This document shows positions 12,332-25,700 of a DNA stretch of 64,000 bases, in pieces. The position numbers and the translations under genes are program-made. The number at the start of each line of letters is the position of its first letter. Position 1 is the stretch's first letter. The DNA comes from Porites lobata (Eukaryota; Cnidaria; Anthozoa; Scleractinia; Poritidae): NCBI GenBank assembly GCA_942486035.1, contig CALNXK010000034.1:2321501-2385500 (forward strand), written 5' to 3'. The notes below the pieces were generated by a model. That model was not told the DNA's origin, ran no database searches, and worked only from the letters and a program-made list of their open reading frames with translations.

Positions 12332-12378
12332 AGCTAAAGTGGCAGTGCATTGGACTCATGACCTGCCTTGGGTTCCAG

Positions 12379-12540
12379 TAGCCTGCGAGCAAGAGTCACA
12401 AGAAGTCAAGCGAGAGAAGGATGTGAAAGGAGACGAGAATACAAGGGGCCCTCCTGCACTTCTCACAGCTTTGATTCTCGCTCACATATTCCTCACGGCT
12501 CACTTTGCTCGCCATAATTGGAGAGCTTGCTTGCAGGCTA
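12379..12540. mobile_element. TA-ended element with perfect 9-bp duplication
   Basis: The 162-bp unit has ends TAGCCTGCGAGCAAG and CTTGCTTGCAGGCTA. GGGTTCCAG is present at both flanks (12370-12378, 12541-12549). Confidence 0.85.
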
Positions 12541-12719
12541 GGGTTCCAGTGCCAGAGAAAACAAGCATTAAAGTTAAGCTTCTGTAACACCATAGCACTC
12601 AACTTAGTAATAAATACTTATACATCAGACAGTATTTCAAAAGCATTTCAAAACAAGCTACATAGCAGTGCTTCAAAGCTTCAAAACATAAAAAATCAAA
12701 TTCATATCAATACAAGATA

Positions 12720-12905
12720 GAGGGGGGCTTATAAGCAGATGTATTTTTTGTTTACAGGTAGATGGGCCTATAACAGAGGAGGGGGGGCTTATAAGTGGGG
12801 AGACCTATCTTATATCCGGGGGGGCTTGTAATGGATGTATTTTTTGGTTTCCAGGTAGATGGGCCTATAACTGAGGGGAGGGCTTATAAGTTGAGGGGCC
12901 GTATA
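12720..12905. repeat. Imperfect direct repeat, about 108-bp period
   Basis: The block GATGTATTTTTTG...GTAGATGGGCCTATAAC...GGCTTATAAG occurs twice, starting near 12720 and 12828. It is G-rich and non-coding. Together with 11799-13578 it fills the MORN3-Orai interval, where I see no further gene. Confidence 0.7.
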
Positions 12906-13578
12906 AGCAACAGTTTACAGTAATTTATAATCAATTCAAAAGTTTCTCTGTTTCTGATCGACTTTGAATCCTCAGCAAAGTTTTCATAACCAGCTAGCAT
13001 CGACCAAATTTGGCAGATGCTCGGTGACATCGATACAGGTGACAAGAAAAGTGTACTGACATTGACAGAAAAAGGATAGCAGAAGGTGTGGTAGCTAAGC
13101 TGTTTTGGCACAGCTGGAGAAAATGGGGGAGATTTTGCGTGTTAAGTGAAGAAGTAGCCAAACTACTGCAGAAAAACATTGCAAAAATAGCAAAACTACC
13201 AATAATAGTGATGGACGACAAACACTATTTTATTATTCTGCTGGAATAAGCATCCCTTCATGTCCTCAAACTGCTATGGAAAGATGGGAACTTTATGTAG
13301 ATCGAGGTAAGCATGTTTTACATTCTCTTGGAAATATTTTGAATGAATAATACAACATTATTGGATTCAAGGGTCAATTATTTAATAAAACTTTTATGAG
13401 TGTGTGCATTATGGTTTAAGAGTCTAAAAACAATAGCTTCACTTGTAAATGACAATAGAAATAGTTGTTTTCAATTGACCCCAGCTTTCAGATGATGAAT
13501 AATTCTTCATATCATATTCAGCCTTATCCATTAATTGCTATATTTATTATTATTTTCAAAATCTTAAAAACTGTGCTT

Positions 13579-15063
13579 TTAAGCTCTGTTATTGGGAATA
13601 GGACTAGGAGTTGGTGTACTTGGTGACGTTCCTGCATCAGTGTGTAACTGATTTGCAATCTGTTGAAGTTCTTCAATTCCCTGGAAAGACCTTTCATACT
13701 TATGTTGAACAAGAGATCGGTAAAAATGAATAGCAAACCACACAAACACAATACACACTGGAACCAACACCACAGATGCTGCCAAAGCTGCAGTTTTGCT
13801 GTAGGTGTAGAACTTAACCCAACAGAGTATTGCAATCTCTGCTAAGAAAAGAAGCGTTCCCAGCCCTGTTGAGAAAATCCATGCAATCTCAATGTGGATG
13901 TGGAGTTTTTCATGTGGTGAATCTCGAACTACTTGTGTACCTTGTTGGTGGATATTTGCCACTCCATCAATGTTTGGCAGAATGCAGACAGATATCATAA
14001 GTGCAAAGACATGCACTGAGATGAGAATTGTGGTCATCACGCTAAATGCTATCAATAATCCTTGTGGAATATCCTTTTCTAGTTGAATTTCAACCATTGC
14101 TATCTGCAAATAAAGAGTTTGTAAGTAAACAGTTTAACTAGCACCGACATCATCAAAGAAAATTTTTCATCAAAACTAGGCACAGATTTGGGCACCAGAG
14201 AGCCAAAGAATTGAGCTAAGTAGTTGAAAATAATGTGTCTAGAAAAATATTGGTTGGTAGCTTTTGATATTTTGATACCCAAAAGGCAGGATTGACAAAC
14301 CGAGCCTGCATCAAGTCCTTGCTCGGTATATAGGCATCCTCGCCTGTGATCATTCCCACCCTTTTTAAGAAAAAAAAGGCCTGAGCCAGGCCCATCAGCA
14401 AAACAAGGTCGAAAACAGGCAAATGTTTGGGTTATACTGGAGCGGAAAGTCAATTTCCAGATCGATCATGGCATTATTCCAGTTTTTTTTTGGCTGAACA
14501 GTGACTAATAATCGAGCCTAGATTTTGTTGTACCTTGCATAATATTCGCGAAACGCTGGAATGTTGTACACCAAATTGCTTTGAATACGACGTCGAAGTC
14601 ATTGATAAAACAATAAGAGAACTTACATTAACTTAAAGTAAGCCTGTCATTAAAATATTAAGCGTAAATTTTACTATTTAAGTTAAACAACGCTTTTACC
14701 CTGCATTTATAAGCTTAACTTTAGCTTCAAACATCAAGCTACTGTGTCTAAATTTTTAGAGTAAACACAAGCAAACTTGTAAATTGAACGAGTAAACAAT
14801 CTTTTCTGTAAGGGCCATTTTTTCTTTTAAGGATGGCGGACTTTTCAAAGGATTGGAGTTTTCATTCTTTAGAAAATTGCGGCTACAATTGTTTATTCCT
14901 TGAAAAAAAAAAAACAAAACAAAACAAAACAGGAAAAATTTGTTACCATTGCAAACCCTGACATCAGAGCCGAGGTGCGACTAGACGCTTTCAGCTTCCC
15001 ACGCGTTAGAAAAAGTCTCCTCACGGTTAACTTTTGTGCCGACTCTTCATCTACGTGCTTCAT
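13579..15063 (-). CDS. ORAI1: Orai store-operated calcium channel, 2 exons, complete
   Basis: Exon 1 is 15063-14947 and exon 2 is 14103-13579, giving 213 residues. It forms the pore of the CRAC channel in the plasma membrane, opened by STIM proteins when ER calcium stores empty. The N-terminal helix KLKASSRTSAL runs into TM1. E44 (in MVEIQ) matches the human selectivity-filter Glu106 and R29 matches Arg91. E128 in TM3 (FLAEI) matches Glu190, so there is no length change between these points relative to human. The second and third segments (LLIAFSVMTT..., WIFSTGLGTLLFLAE) and a fourth (VVLVPVCIVFVWFAIHFY) are clear. A short C-terminal helix (FQGIEELQQIANQ) matches the STIM-binding extension. 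The long N-terminal proline-rich tail of human ORAI1 is absent. Upstream in-frame TGA supports the ATG at 15063. The intron falls inside TM1, between M39 and I40. Confidence 0.95.
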
Positions 15064-15474
15064 GTTGTTAACAGTCTTACGGGTTAGAAGAGCAAGCCTA
15101 TGTTTCAATAAACCTCTTCAATTTAAGCCTTTTCAGCACAACATCTATGTGGCTAGAAAACAGCTGAGGTGGCCATATTGTTTATTGGGGGCACCTGCTG
15201 ACCAATAAACATGACAGCTCTTCGTTTGCGTGTTGCGTGACCAGTGTGTCACATAGAGAACCTGTCCATTATATTACTTTCCTGAAATGAATTTTATTTT
15301 CCTTTCGTGAAGTCATTTCTTCTGGTAAGGTTGACGAAATTTTGGAACAACAGTTGGTTGCCAGAAGGGTGCCCATGGGGGGTCCGGGTGCGCATCTTCC
15401 GCGCGTGACCAAAGCTCCTTTGAACACGTAAAAATAGCCCCTTTTCTGCAAGCTGCTGCGTAGACTCCTGGCGG

Positions 15475-15665
15475 AAAGTCATTATATTTGCCCATTCAGT
15501 CATTGCTCAGGGCTGTGCATAAAGAAATTTACAAAAAATGCTGTGACACTGACCACACAGAAATCTGATGAACGCATTCTATGTTGACATCCTTGAGCCA
15601 CACCTACATTTATCTCCATTAGGGGTCTCCGTCACTTTTATATGGGAGTCTCCCCTTAGTTTCTT
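15475..15665. repeat. Dispersed repeat, partial copy of the 33270-33602 element
   Basis: Shared blocks include ATATTTGCCCATTCAG, CTGACCACACAGA, TGAGCCACACC and CTCCATTAGGGG, ending at TATGGGAGTC. It lies just upstream of Orai. Confidence 0.65.
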
Positions 15666-15799
15666 GGTGTTGCAGATATTAATATTATCTGTTTTCCCTT
15701 TTAGATGCTTACAAAGTGTTCAAAACCTGCGAACCATGTATACACCTTCCCCCTCCAGTCAAAACAAAAATCTTTGGAGGGGATGATGTCCATATACCC

Positions 15800-16080
15800 A
15801 GGACCAGCCTGTGGTAAGCAATGAGAGGTTCACCTGGGGGTGGAGGGGAGGTGGGTGGTGGGTATTGCCAGATATGTGAAGGGTTTTCCAGCAGTTTAGT
15901 CTGGGATAGATTAGTTTATAGATATCACAGAGTTATGGCTAGAAAAGATGATAATTTTCCAGGAAACTGATCAATTTGTTAAATCAAAGTAGCGCAGCAA
16001 AATTCTGCTGAAATAGTTCTGGTACAGGGTAAGAGAGTTTCACGGTCCCATTCCGTAAGTACCCCCCACGCCCCCTGAAG
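15800..16080. repeat. Dispersed repeat, copy 2 (inverted relative to 7296-7500)
   Basis: The reverse complement contains CAGAATTTTGCTGCGCT and TTGATCAGTTTCCTG, matching 7296-7500. Between 16081 and 18231 I see only AT-rich unique DNA without a supported gene or repeat. Confidence 0.6.
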
Positions 16081-18231
16081 TTGACTGCTTAAATATAACA
16101 AACATTAAGAGTCGTCAATCTCTGAAATTTTCTATCAAAGGCAAGAAATCCCAGCTGTAGAAACAAAGATCTTCTCTATAAAATACAAATGTGATCCCTT
16201 CAACTGCATTTTACATCTCAAATACAAAAGGACAAGACACAAAATTTAACCCAAAAGTACAGCAACATCATGGGAAGCAACTAATTGCTAATAACTTAAA
16301 GGTAATTGTAACTTTACAGCAAATTTTATTGGACACGTTTTATTTATAAGTTAAAAGTTCGCTCTTCAAACTAGTGCAATGTACAAAATGTTGAAATACA
16401 AAATTCTAACTCACCACTCAAAAGTTAATAAAAGATCATTAAAAATATGAATTATAGTAACCTTTTACAATAAAGATCATATTATGCCTGAAAACAAGCC
16501 AGCAAAATTTACAGCAAACCATACCGGTAAGTAAGACGCGTTCAAATATGACGGAAAGCAGCCTGTGATAACATCCGTGTTTTTCACCCGACTAAACGGT
16601 TGGGGTTAAAATAGAAAACGAAGGCTACGTTTACATGATAATGATCGAGATAAACTTCTATTCCTAGGGAAAAAATGGATTTGAAAGTCTATCTCAGGAG
16701 AATGTAATCACAACCTCAAAATTCGAGAGGAAAAATGGATGGTAAAACGAAAGCAAATGTGGAGAATGTTTTTATTGGGAGTTTCTTTCCAGTACTGTTA
16801 CCATGGGGTAAACAGTCGCTACCAAATCACTCCGAAATAAAGTCATTCATACGAGCTGCAAACAAAACTGATAGATGCCGGTTAAGGTTTTTAAATACCA
16901 TCTGCATTTTAATGTTTTGAAACGTTCCAAACATGAGCGTCAACTGTATGCCGGCAGAGAAACCAAGGATGTTTCAAAAGGCTAAAAGCTCTACACGCGG
17001 CACTCCCGCGTCGTGATACCCGTGACAACCCACTATATTTGAAGAAAAATAACAGACTACTTGCAGTCTACAAAGTTCTCATCCAAATGCCAAGTGCCGC
17101 TACCAACAACTGCTGTCAGTTTTGCGACATCAAAGAGTGAGAACAAAGCCCTATTAAGTTCATTCCATCTACGCCTTCAAGAAACTTTTGTTCCAAAAAA
17201 AAATTCGTACAAAAGCCGTACAGTGTAGTTTCTTGAAGGATTGATTACGTTCCACTATAAGAGGTGGTTCTGACCTCCGAATATGTGGATACTAACGTCT
17301 AATGAGACGTCAGAGTAAAAACAATTCACATGGAGAAGAGGGACAAAGTGAATGATTGAATATAACAAAGATGGTACCATTTTAAAGTAACGACAACTTA
17401 GATCACATTTTTTTTCTTGCATTAGTCCAGCCTACAGATCAAATGTAAGTGTAAGGCCAGTTGTATAAGGTTTCGATGTCACTGAAACCGTACCTATGCT
17501 GTAACTATGAGACAAAATGTGAAAAGAGACTGTCTAAACATGCAACTGGTCACAACTTGGCCGTAAATGTTTTGCAGCCACACCGAACCTACGCGAGGTA
17601 CATAGCACCTTACTAATTCGACCATAGTTTATCATGTCTGAAGTGCATGTAATTTGGCGGATTGCATATAAAAGCATAGGTATTGGTATGAAATTTCGTA
17701 TTTGGCCAAACGTTTGGGCGTTTATGAAGAAGAAGGTTGTGAATCAGCAAAACTAAGTTTGTTAAAGCGTGGAGTAGCAGAACCACTAATGAAAAGTCGT
17801 ATTTCAGCTGTTCCTGAAAATGAAATGGCAAATCGGGAACTGGTATCAAGGCAGCATAAAATGTACTATAATTAGAACATCTCATCTCCATCAGTGGAAC
17901 AACTGTACAGTGTGGTCATAGAAAAACTCCATTAGAAATTAAGATCATTTAAACATGGTTCAATCTTTTTTTTCCCAAGTTTTTCACATGACATTTTGGT
18001 TGTTTTTAGGATTGTGCTTTAAAGAATTCTTAACAGAAAGAAGGCATTCTCTCTTGTACGAGTAAAGCGGTTGAAAATCAAAAAATAATAATACTTAACT
18101 AAACGAGGGGAGCAGAAACAATGACAGACGTAAGAGAGTTAGAGAAGGAGTGTTGGATAGGTAAACGAAGTAAAACTATTTGTTTTGATAGTCTATAGTG
18201 TAAGAGAAATTAGCCGGCCTATCAGCTAAAG

Positions 18232-19260
18232 TTACTTAATTACAATAAGCTTTTTATCCATTATTTTGAGGTCATCCTTGGAGTTTTTAACAAATTCTTG
18301 CAGAGCATCAGTCGAAACGCCAGTGCAGGAACGAAGGTCGAGGCGTGCAATGGAAGGGAAAAGCTTCAAAAAAGACAAACATTTATCAGTCAGACTGGCA
18401 CAACCACTAAGAAGGAACTCATTGATCAAAGCTTGGCCACAGACACTTTCAATGTCTTGATCGGTTATTCCAGGGCAGAGGCTCAAATCAAGCTTGCGCA
18501 AATCCGGGCAATGCTGAACCAAAAGACGTAGAGACGACCCGGTCACGTCACATCCGGAAAGAAATAAAGTAGTTAGCCTGTAAAACGAGCTTTTGCTCTC
18601 CACAGAACCGGCGCGAGAGTCAGAAACAGGCAAGATGATTTCCTTCAACAACGAGTCAGTGATTCCCACGGACCAGCTTAGTCCAAGGACTTTGAGCCGA
18701 GGGCAGACAACAGACGAGAGAGCATAAAGTGTGGCTTCTGTCGTGCCACTTAGATAAAGTTCCCGGATTCTCGGCAGGCGGTTCAGCAGCCACTTCAGTT
18801 GTTGAAATGTAACGTTTGTCCAGCTAAGGTTCAGCGTGGTCGGCTGACGTCGAACAATTCCCTTGAGAGCAGCAGCGCTGACGACTTTTTTCTCTGATAG
18901 GTCAATAACTGACCAGAGCCGTCGATCCATGCACCAGCGGTTCCATGTACGACATACGCGCATGCACACGCACAACTCAGGTTGCGAGAGAAAGCTGAAC
19001 ACTTCAAGCCAAAGCTGACGGTCCATCACATGATTTTGGTCATTTACTAACATAAAAGACTGAGGCGGAGGAGAAATAGGGCACGGACGAACCACGCGCT
19101 TGGGTTTCACTTCCGGCGGGGGACCAACAGGGAGTTTGGGCACTACAACAGGGCGGCGCTTAGATGGAGGAGTAACCTCCTCCTCCTCATCGTCATCAGC
19201 AGCAATAGATTCTGGATCACTTTCTTCTTCTGAGGACTCGCTGCTGTCCATTTTGCTCCT
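18232..19260 (-). CDS. KDM2B: KDM2 terminal exon 15, F-box and leucine-rich repeats
   Basis: The 343-codon last exon starts at a TTTCTTGCAG acceptor with an acidic Ser/Glu/Asp stretch, then a proline-rich segment. The F-box (about residues 775-815) contains LCVCMRVCRTWNRWC, nearly identical to KDM2B. Five to six leucine-rich repeats follow (TLNLSWTNVT, LRKLDLSLCPGITD, RLDLRSCTGVS). In vertebrates the F-box/LRR part binds SKP1 and BCOR/PCGF1. The stop codon is TAA at 18232. Confidence 0.95.
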   Translation of the reverse strand, partial: RSKMDSSESSEEESDPESIAADDDEEEEVTPPSKRRPVVVPKLPVGPPPEVKPKRVVRPCPISPPPQSFMLVNDQNHVMDRQLWLEVFSFLSQPELCVCMRVCRTWNRWCMDRRLWSVIDLSEKKVVSAAALKGIVRRQPTTLNLSWTNVTFQQLKWLLNRLPRIRELYLSGTTEATLYALSSVVCPRLKVLGLSWSVGITDSLLKEIILPVSDSRAGSVESKSSFYRLTTLFLSGCDVTGSSLRLLVQHCPDLRKLDLSLCPGITDQDIESVCGQALINEFLLSGCASLTDKCLSFLKLFPSIARLDLRSCTGVSTDALQEFVKNSKDDLKIMDKKLIVIK

Positions 19261-19729
19261 CTGCAAGAAATACAAAAATATTGTCAAATAATCATTATTA
19301 ATTGTCATTATAACGTTACCATTATTGTTATCACAACTAATACTATTTTAGAATTACTACCATCGTTGTTGTTATTATTATTATATATATTTTTATTTTT
19401 TTAAGAACTTTTTAAAGAATTAGGAATTTAGGAATACTAGATTTTATTTTTTTTAGCTTGTTTCTTTTTAATATCAGAGGCGGATAATTCTCTTTTGCAA
19501 TGACTTAATTTACAACTCTGGCTTGCCTGCAAGAGTTATTGATCGCATCTGAGCCGCAAGGAATGTATTTGGGAAATCGTTATTGACACAGTGATTGTAT
19601 TTTTATGATTTTTATGATTCTTGATGTTATATAGTGCTAAATTCTTACTTCAAATATTTCTGTAAATTATATACATATTTTTAAAGTTGAATAAAATTTA
19701 TTATTATTATCAATTAAAAAATATTATTA

Positions 19730-19770
<41 letters not shown>

Positions 19771-22700
19771 GGTGTTATCACTATCACAATTGCCATCATT
19801 ACCATTATAATTAGCACTGTTCTGTCGTTGTCTACATCATTAATGTTACTATTTTTAATGGTTATATGTGTTTTTCACAATGTGCTTATGAGTGGGAACC
19901 CCTTCACTGCCACCGTGAAACCGCTTTCATAAATAACAATCTCAAGTGTAACCATTCAAACTTAAGCTCTTCAGCTCTTAGAAGTAACTGCTCCTTTCTC
20001 GTCTACGTTTTTCCTTGAATGTCGGTCTCGGTCGGTATTAGGATTAAAAGCACTATGCCTATTGCAAGACCTAAAGTACACGCGTGGAAATGTTCGAAAC
20101 CGTTCATTCCAAGCCGTTTCGGACAACGGGGTCAGGGGAGGCAACAGAACAACTTTAGCTGTTGGAAAAATGTTCAAAAGACGGTAAAAAACTAGTCGAG
20201 TTTCAGATAAGACTTTGTAGATCCTGGGTATGCGAAATGCTGACTCTCGACTGGTTGCAATAAGTGACCACGCTCTTTGTACGTACTCTTGCTCTAGTCC
20301 GTCACGCACCGATATTTATTTCTCTTTATAAAGGATTCGCTCGAGAATGTGACCTGCCTTGAAGGCTACCCTACAATACCTTACGACGGCTTTTCGGTCA
20401 TCAAGTTGACCATTTCAACCACACGACTTGAAACCCAATTCGAAAGTCTGTCAACGAATTCCTTTACCGTAACCACTCTGACAGCTGAAAACTAGTTGTG
20501 CGATGTTTTTGAGTGGACTACCGTGGCAGGAAAAACTTGCAGTGAAGGGGTTTAGAATGGCCTGTGTCAAAGCAACTGATTTAGTGCTTGGTGAAGTGCA
20601 AATAGTCCCTTCCTTCGCAGAGGCCCCTTTACTGCTAGCTCAGAGAACACTGGGAGGAGAGGTTTCCAGACTCTCTTTTCCATTCGCCACTTCAGAAACG
20701 AGAGGAGAACTGGAGCTGAAATATGTCCCGCAGTTGTTTCTGGTATCGTTAATGGGGACGCACCGGTCAGCTATTGGTCAATTTTTTCTCTGTTCCAAGT
20801 AACAGTCCCAGAAGTCTTTGCGAAAGTTAACTCGGCCCAGTTTCCTTGTCGTTTCTAAAATAGCGAATTTGAATGGTTTGAATATTCGATCTCGTTTGTA
20901 ATTCTGTTTGCTGGCTGAATGACTGGAGCCTCTGCGGAGTGTAGAACAAAATATGCTTATGGTGATGTACGGCCGCTGAGAAGAGGTAGCCATTATGGTG
21001 GCTCGGCTGGGCACATAATCCCAGAAATGGCCGAACTTGAGTTCCAAATTTGTCACTTAGTGCAGTCACAACAATCAGTACACAGAAAATCTGACTACTG
21101 TATCACATACTTAGCGGTGCTGTCCCGAGAGCTTTCTGAGGCGAAAGTTTAGCAGCACAGTCATCCTGTCGATTAGGAAAATGAGTTTGGAGATGAGTTT
21201 TTAGTTGACTTTGCTATTCAGGCCGTCTATAAGCGTACAGTCCCTCTTCTCGTGGAAGCCGAACAGCCACCGGAAAAGTGAATGCAGCGTAGGGAATGAC
21301 ATGGATAAGTGAAACATGACAAATAAAACTTAACACGTGCCATAGTCACTCTCTGACTCAAAACCTAAACCATAGATAGTCACTTGATGACTCAAAGCAC
21401 GACGATCAAATGAAGCCTGGTTTATACGTCGCATTTCAGGCGGCTCGAAATCGACAGCACTGACCTCGCTAACTGACTTAACAGCTAGCCAACATAGCCG
21501 TGAGAGATATGAAGAGGGGGAATTATTCTTCTCGCGATTTCACCCCTTGTTTTCGTGGCGTCGACGCCAATGAAGCTTCCTTCTTTACCTCGCTCAAACG
21601 AAACCACCATCAACGCGGGCTGAGAAACAGCAATCGGCTATTTCCGAGTGCAAAATCCAAAATTCCTCAAATCAAAAGTGCAAAACCGTAGGTACACAAA
21701 CGAGTTTATTTGCATGAAAATAAAGTATTTTATAACAGAAACTTCGCACTTATCTTCGTTTTCAAACAAAGGATCGAGGCATTTCGGAAATGGTTTATTA
21801 ACGCATTTAATTTACACTGGGAACTACCCCACAAGCTGCAACTGCGCGTAATGTTGCGTTGTTGCATTCTTTTAATCAGACGTGGACTATGTAATGGTTC
21901 GGCGAGCCATTTGTCTTTTAACTTGATGATTGGTGATTCAAGTCTTGAAGACAGGTTCACAAACCCTTCTGCGTTATCAGATGACCAGAAGTAAGTCTCA
22001 CAGCAGTATAGGAAAATAAGCGACATTTACAAGACTGCTCGATACTATCATGAGTCAGAAATATCTAACATCGTTTTTCTGAAATGCGACGTACAAATTC
22101 AAGATTTCAATCAGAACGCTTTTATCGAGGCTCGTTTCCACGTAAAAGAGACTAGTACGAGCAAATCTTTCGCAATTCAGTCTTACTTGCGAGGATGTTA
22201 ACAAGTAGCTGTAATTATACACATATCAATGAGAACTTTAGGAAACAGGTCTTATTATGCATGTAGCGTCACGCGCATGTCCTTTTAGGTCGTCAGGTAA
22301 CGATCCTATCAACCTCGTTCCCAGTGTCTCTCTTTTTTCCTTCTCCTGGAGGGAGAGTGGACAATACGATCCTGGGAACGAGGTTGCGATCCTCTTAAAA
22401 AGTATGTATACGAGGCTATGCAACATTCGCATCATTAAATTGCACGTAAGATGCGCTCGAGTCGATTAAACAACAATCCTTTTGCACTCTTCACTACTCT
22501 TCTGGTCTTTCGAAAAGCATAAAATCTCGTCAAAAATAAATTAATTTAGTATTTGTTTTTTAAAAGCAGCCAGTCTGTATTATGGACCCAGTTAATGCTA
22601 CTTATCACTTACCGACTGTTTCTCACTTCCACTTTGATGCACTCTTTTAATCTAAAACAGCCACGAAACAAACAGAAATGAAAATCTCCTCCTGACCAAT

Positions 22701-25700
22701 AAAGTGAGAGGAGACTTAGGAGATCTTGCTCTGAGGCTGTAGAATGGGCGATAGAATTGGCGCGCGAAAAATCGCCTCTAACGCATATATTTCACGCGCA
22801 TCGAATTTTCTGTGGACCCGCTTGTTTCCCAATCTTCCGTAAACAAACCTACAAATCAGTGTTTCTGCACGTTATGTCATCTTTTCGTTCATTTCTTAAA
22901 GAACGGAAGAATTTCTGAGATGAAGTGGATGTTAAATAATTGCCAGCCTTCCAACTTTTCTGAAAACTCCTCAGTTAATTCGACGTATATTTCTAGCTGT
23001 AGCTCACCGTTAAGAAAAGAATAAAAACCAGTGACATACCTTTTTTGAAGAATCTTTAGAGGGACTTGCCTATGGTAAGAGAGAAAATGTAACTGATGAG
23101 ACAAAAGCATTTCTGAGTTATTTCAAATCCTAACACTACTCTCGTAAAGTCAAATACAAAAAACAGAAAAGCAAAAACACAAGAGAAACGAACAAAGCAA
23201 GGAACCCCGGCGCAGCTGACTAAGAGGGGATTGTTAAGGACGAAAAGTGCTGCAGGAGGAACTGCAGAGCAGCTGGACACTTAAGCGTTTGGAACCCTAG
23301 CCCACGAGCAAGCTCTTCATTTAGGAGAGTCGCGAGATTTCACGCAAGAGCAGCACGCGAAAGGAGACGCGTTTGCTAGCAGGCTACTGGATCCTCCCCT
23401 GCTTCTGATTCATTTCCTAGCCAATCAGAAGCCGGAAATTCAGATGCTTCTGAAACTGGTTTGGTGACAGGAAGGGCCCAGAAGCTCTAACATTATTCTC
23501 GCAAACTTTGCTGAGAATGATTTCGCCCTTGGATATTTTGTCCCGATTAGCTGTCCTTGCGTCTCTTCGGAGTGGGCTTGTTATTACCTTTCGTTTCTTC
23601 GCAGGTGAGAGTTGTAGATCCCCGAGAGACGAAGCCTAGAAAGAGAAAAGAGTATAGGAAGGTCAGAAAAAGTTGCATGCTTCTCGTTTTGATTTGAAAA
23701 TAGCAGTACTTTTGCGTGAGTATAAGCCTCCCTATTTCCAAAACGAAAAGGGAAGTTCAAAACAAATGTTTTACACAGTACGGAGAAAAATTATCAGTTT
23801 TCATTTGAGTGCCGAATCATCGCTATATTCACAACGCATGACTGGATCTCGCCCTTCTTTTCCTGACCCATTTCTCTTCCCCATTAGTTCTCCTGGCTCG
23901 GGGGGTGGGGCGGGGAAGGGGAATGGATACCCCGCGCTCTCGTGTGTTTTGTTTATTTACTATCTTTCGCGGAAAATAACCGACCTTTCATAGTCTAAAA
24001 TCTAGTCGATAAGACGATCCCACAAATGTTAACTTAGCGGATAACTATTATAACACACACTTACAGATGAGTCCTTACAGCACTTGGGGCACTCCCAACA
24101 GTTGTTAATCTCTGTGACCATTTTACAGCGCCCCTTAGTGTCACCCAGACAGGTTGGATGAACAATCTCACCACAGAGCCTACACTCCATTAAGGGGTGC
24201 TCTTCTTTGTTCACTTCCTTGCATACCAAACAGCGCACACAGGTCGGCAAGTTGGGCTGTAATGAAATAACAAATAACTGACTCTAAAACTTTTCACCCT
24301 TAGGGACTTGTCAGAAATTAGCAGGGGGGGAGGTGGGGTGGAAACAGAGGGAGGGTCACAACTTTTTGAGACTGCAGAAAAGGGAGGGGCTATGAAAAAT
24401 GGGCCGTTGAAAGGGGGAGGGTGATACAAATATGTGTCCGTGATCATGTAGAGGTTCACCCACAAAAGAAAAAAGTTCTTTATTTTGTAAAAAAAAAAAA
24501 AAGTGGGAGAAATAGGAGAGTCGAGTGAAAGCTGTTAGAATCAGAGTCGGACTCTTAATGCTGTCATCTAAAATGTACGTATATGGCATTACAAAGAACA
24601 TATTAGAAATGTATTTTGAGCTTTCATAATACTGACTCACCCTAGTGTACTGCAAGAACTAGATTTTATTATTTATACAAGAGGGGGAGGGTATATTGAT
24701 ATTTTAGGTCAAGCTCAAGGGGAGGGTTAGCAAATTTCACTTCCATTGCAGGGATGGGTCACCTCATTTCCGAACCCAAATTTAAAATTCCCACCCTCCT
24801 CCCCCCCTGTTAATTTCTGACAAGTCCCTTAACGAGTGGGGAACTGAAATTAAACAAAAATCCTAAATTCCTGTTTGCAAATGATTCCGTTCGAAGTACA
24901 GCCGAATCCCGCTTTATGGACACCTCATTATCACGGACAGTTTGATTTGTCCCTGGGGAAAGAAATCTCCTACATTTCCTCTAAATTCAATCCGCTTCAT
25001 AATAGGACACTCCGTTAATACGGACACTATGTCTTAGCGGCGTTTGATTGTACCACCAAAAACGCCAGAGGATTCCGTCTAGACTCAAAATTCAATCGAC
25101 ATTACCCGTCTCCGAATTGACTGAGAGTGAATCGAAAGACTCCTACGGGAGTATAATGGCAGCAGGGATAAATATTTTCAAATTCCTTTCTGAAATAAAC
25201 CGTCCAAAATGATTCATCTTCCACTCATGGAGACAGGTTTAGGAAGTTTGAGTCTGGGGAGGAAATCCTCTTAAGGGATCATTCAATAAAAACCTCTTCA
25301 TCCGTCCGTTTATATGGTGCCATTTGTCAGTTTACAACATTTGACAAAACAAAAATTCGATTGTTTCCCAAATTCCGATGTTTGATATTCTTAAGAGAGA
25401 AAGGGCCAGAACAGGGCACCTGAAATGGCCACAAAGGTGTAAACAAACTAAGAGGTAATCTGCCTCCTTTGAAGCGTCAATCCTATCTCTATTAACTCCC
25501 GTATTATAGCCAAATAACAGTTGATCGTACATCAGTGCAAACTCGCAGTTGACAGGATTGTTTCATTCTTCCTGGTCCTCCAAACTTCTTCATATCTTTA
25601 CAAGTTTTGCACTCGCCACAGTCCTCTCGCTGGCAATTCTCGCACTGCCCACATCGAGTGCGTCGACGTCTTATTCCTGGGCCGACCTTTGTACCAATCA

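Noticed and set aside
13091..13310. Possible extra exon between MORN3 and Orai
   Set aside because: No splice-consistent frame with homology was found; both neighbouring genes are complete without it.
19971..20309. 112-codon minus-strand frame inside KDM2 intron 14
   Set aside because: KDM2 exons 13, 14 and 15 join in phase without it and it does not resemble any KDM2 segment.
23296..23386. Possible TAGCC-ended element (TAGCCCACGAGCAAG ... GCTAGCAGGCTA)
   Set aside because: The ends are only partly complementary and no 9-bp duplication is visible; too weak to list as an element.
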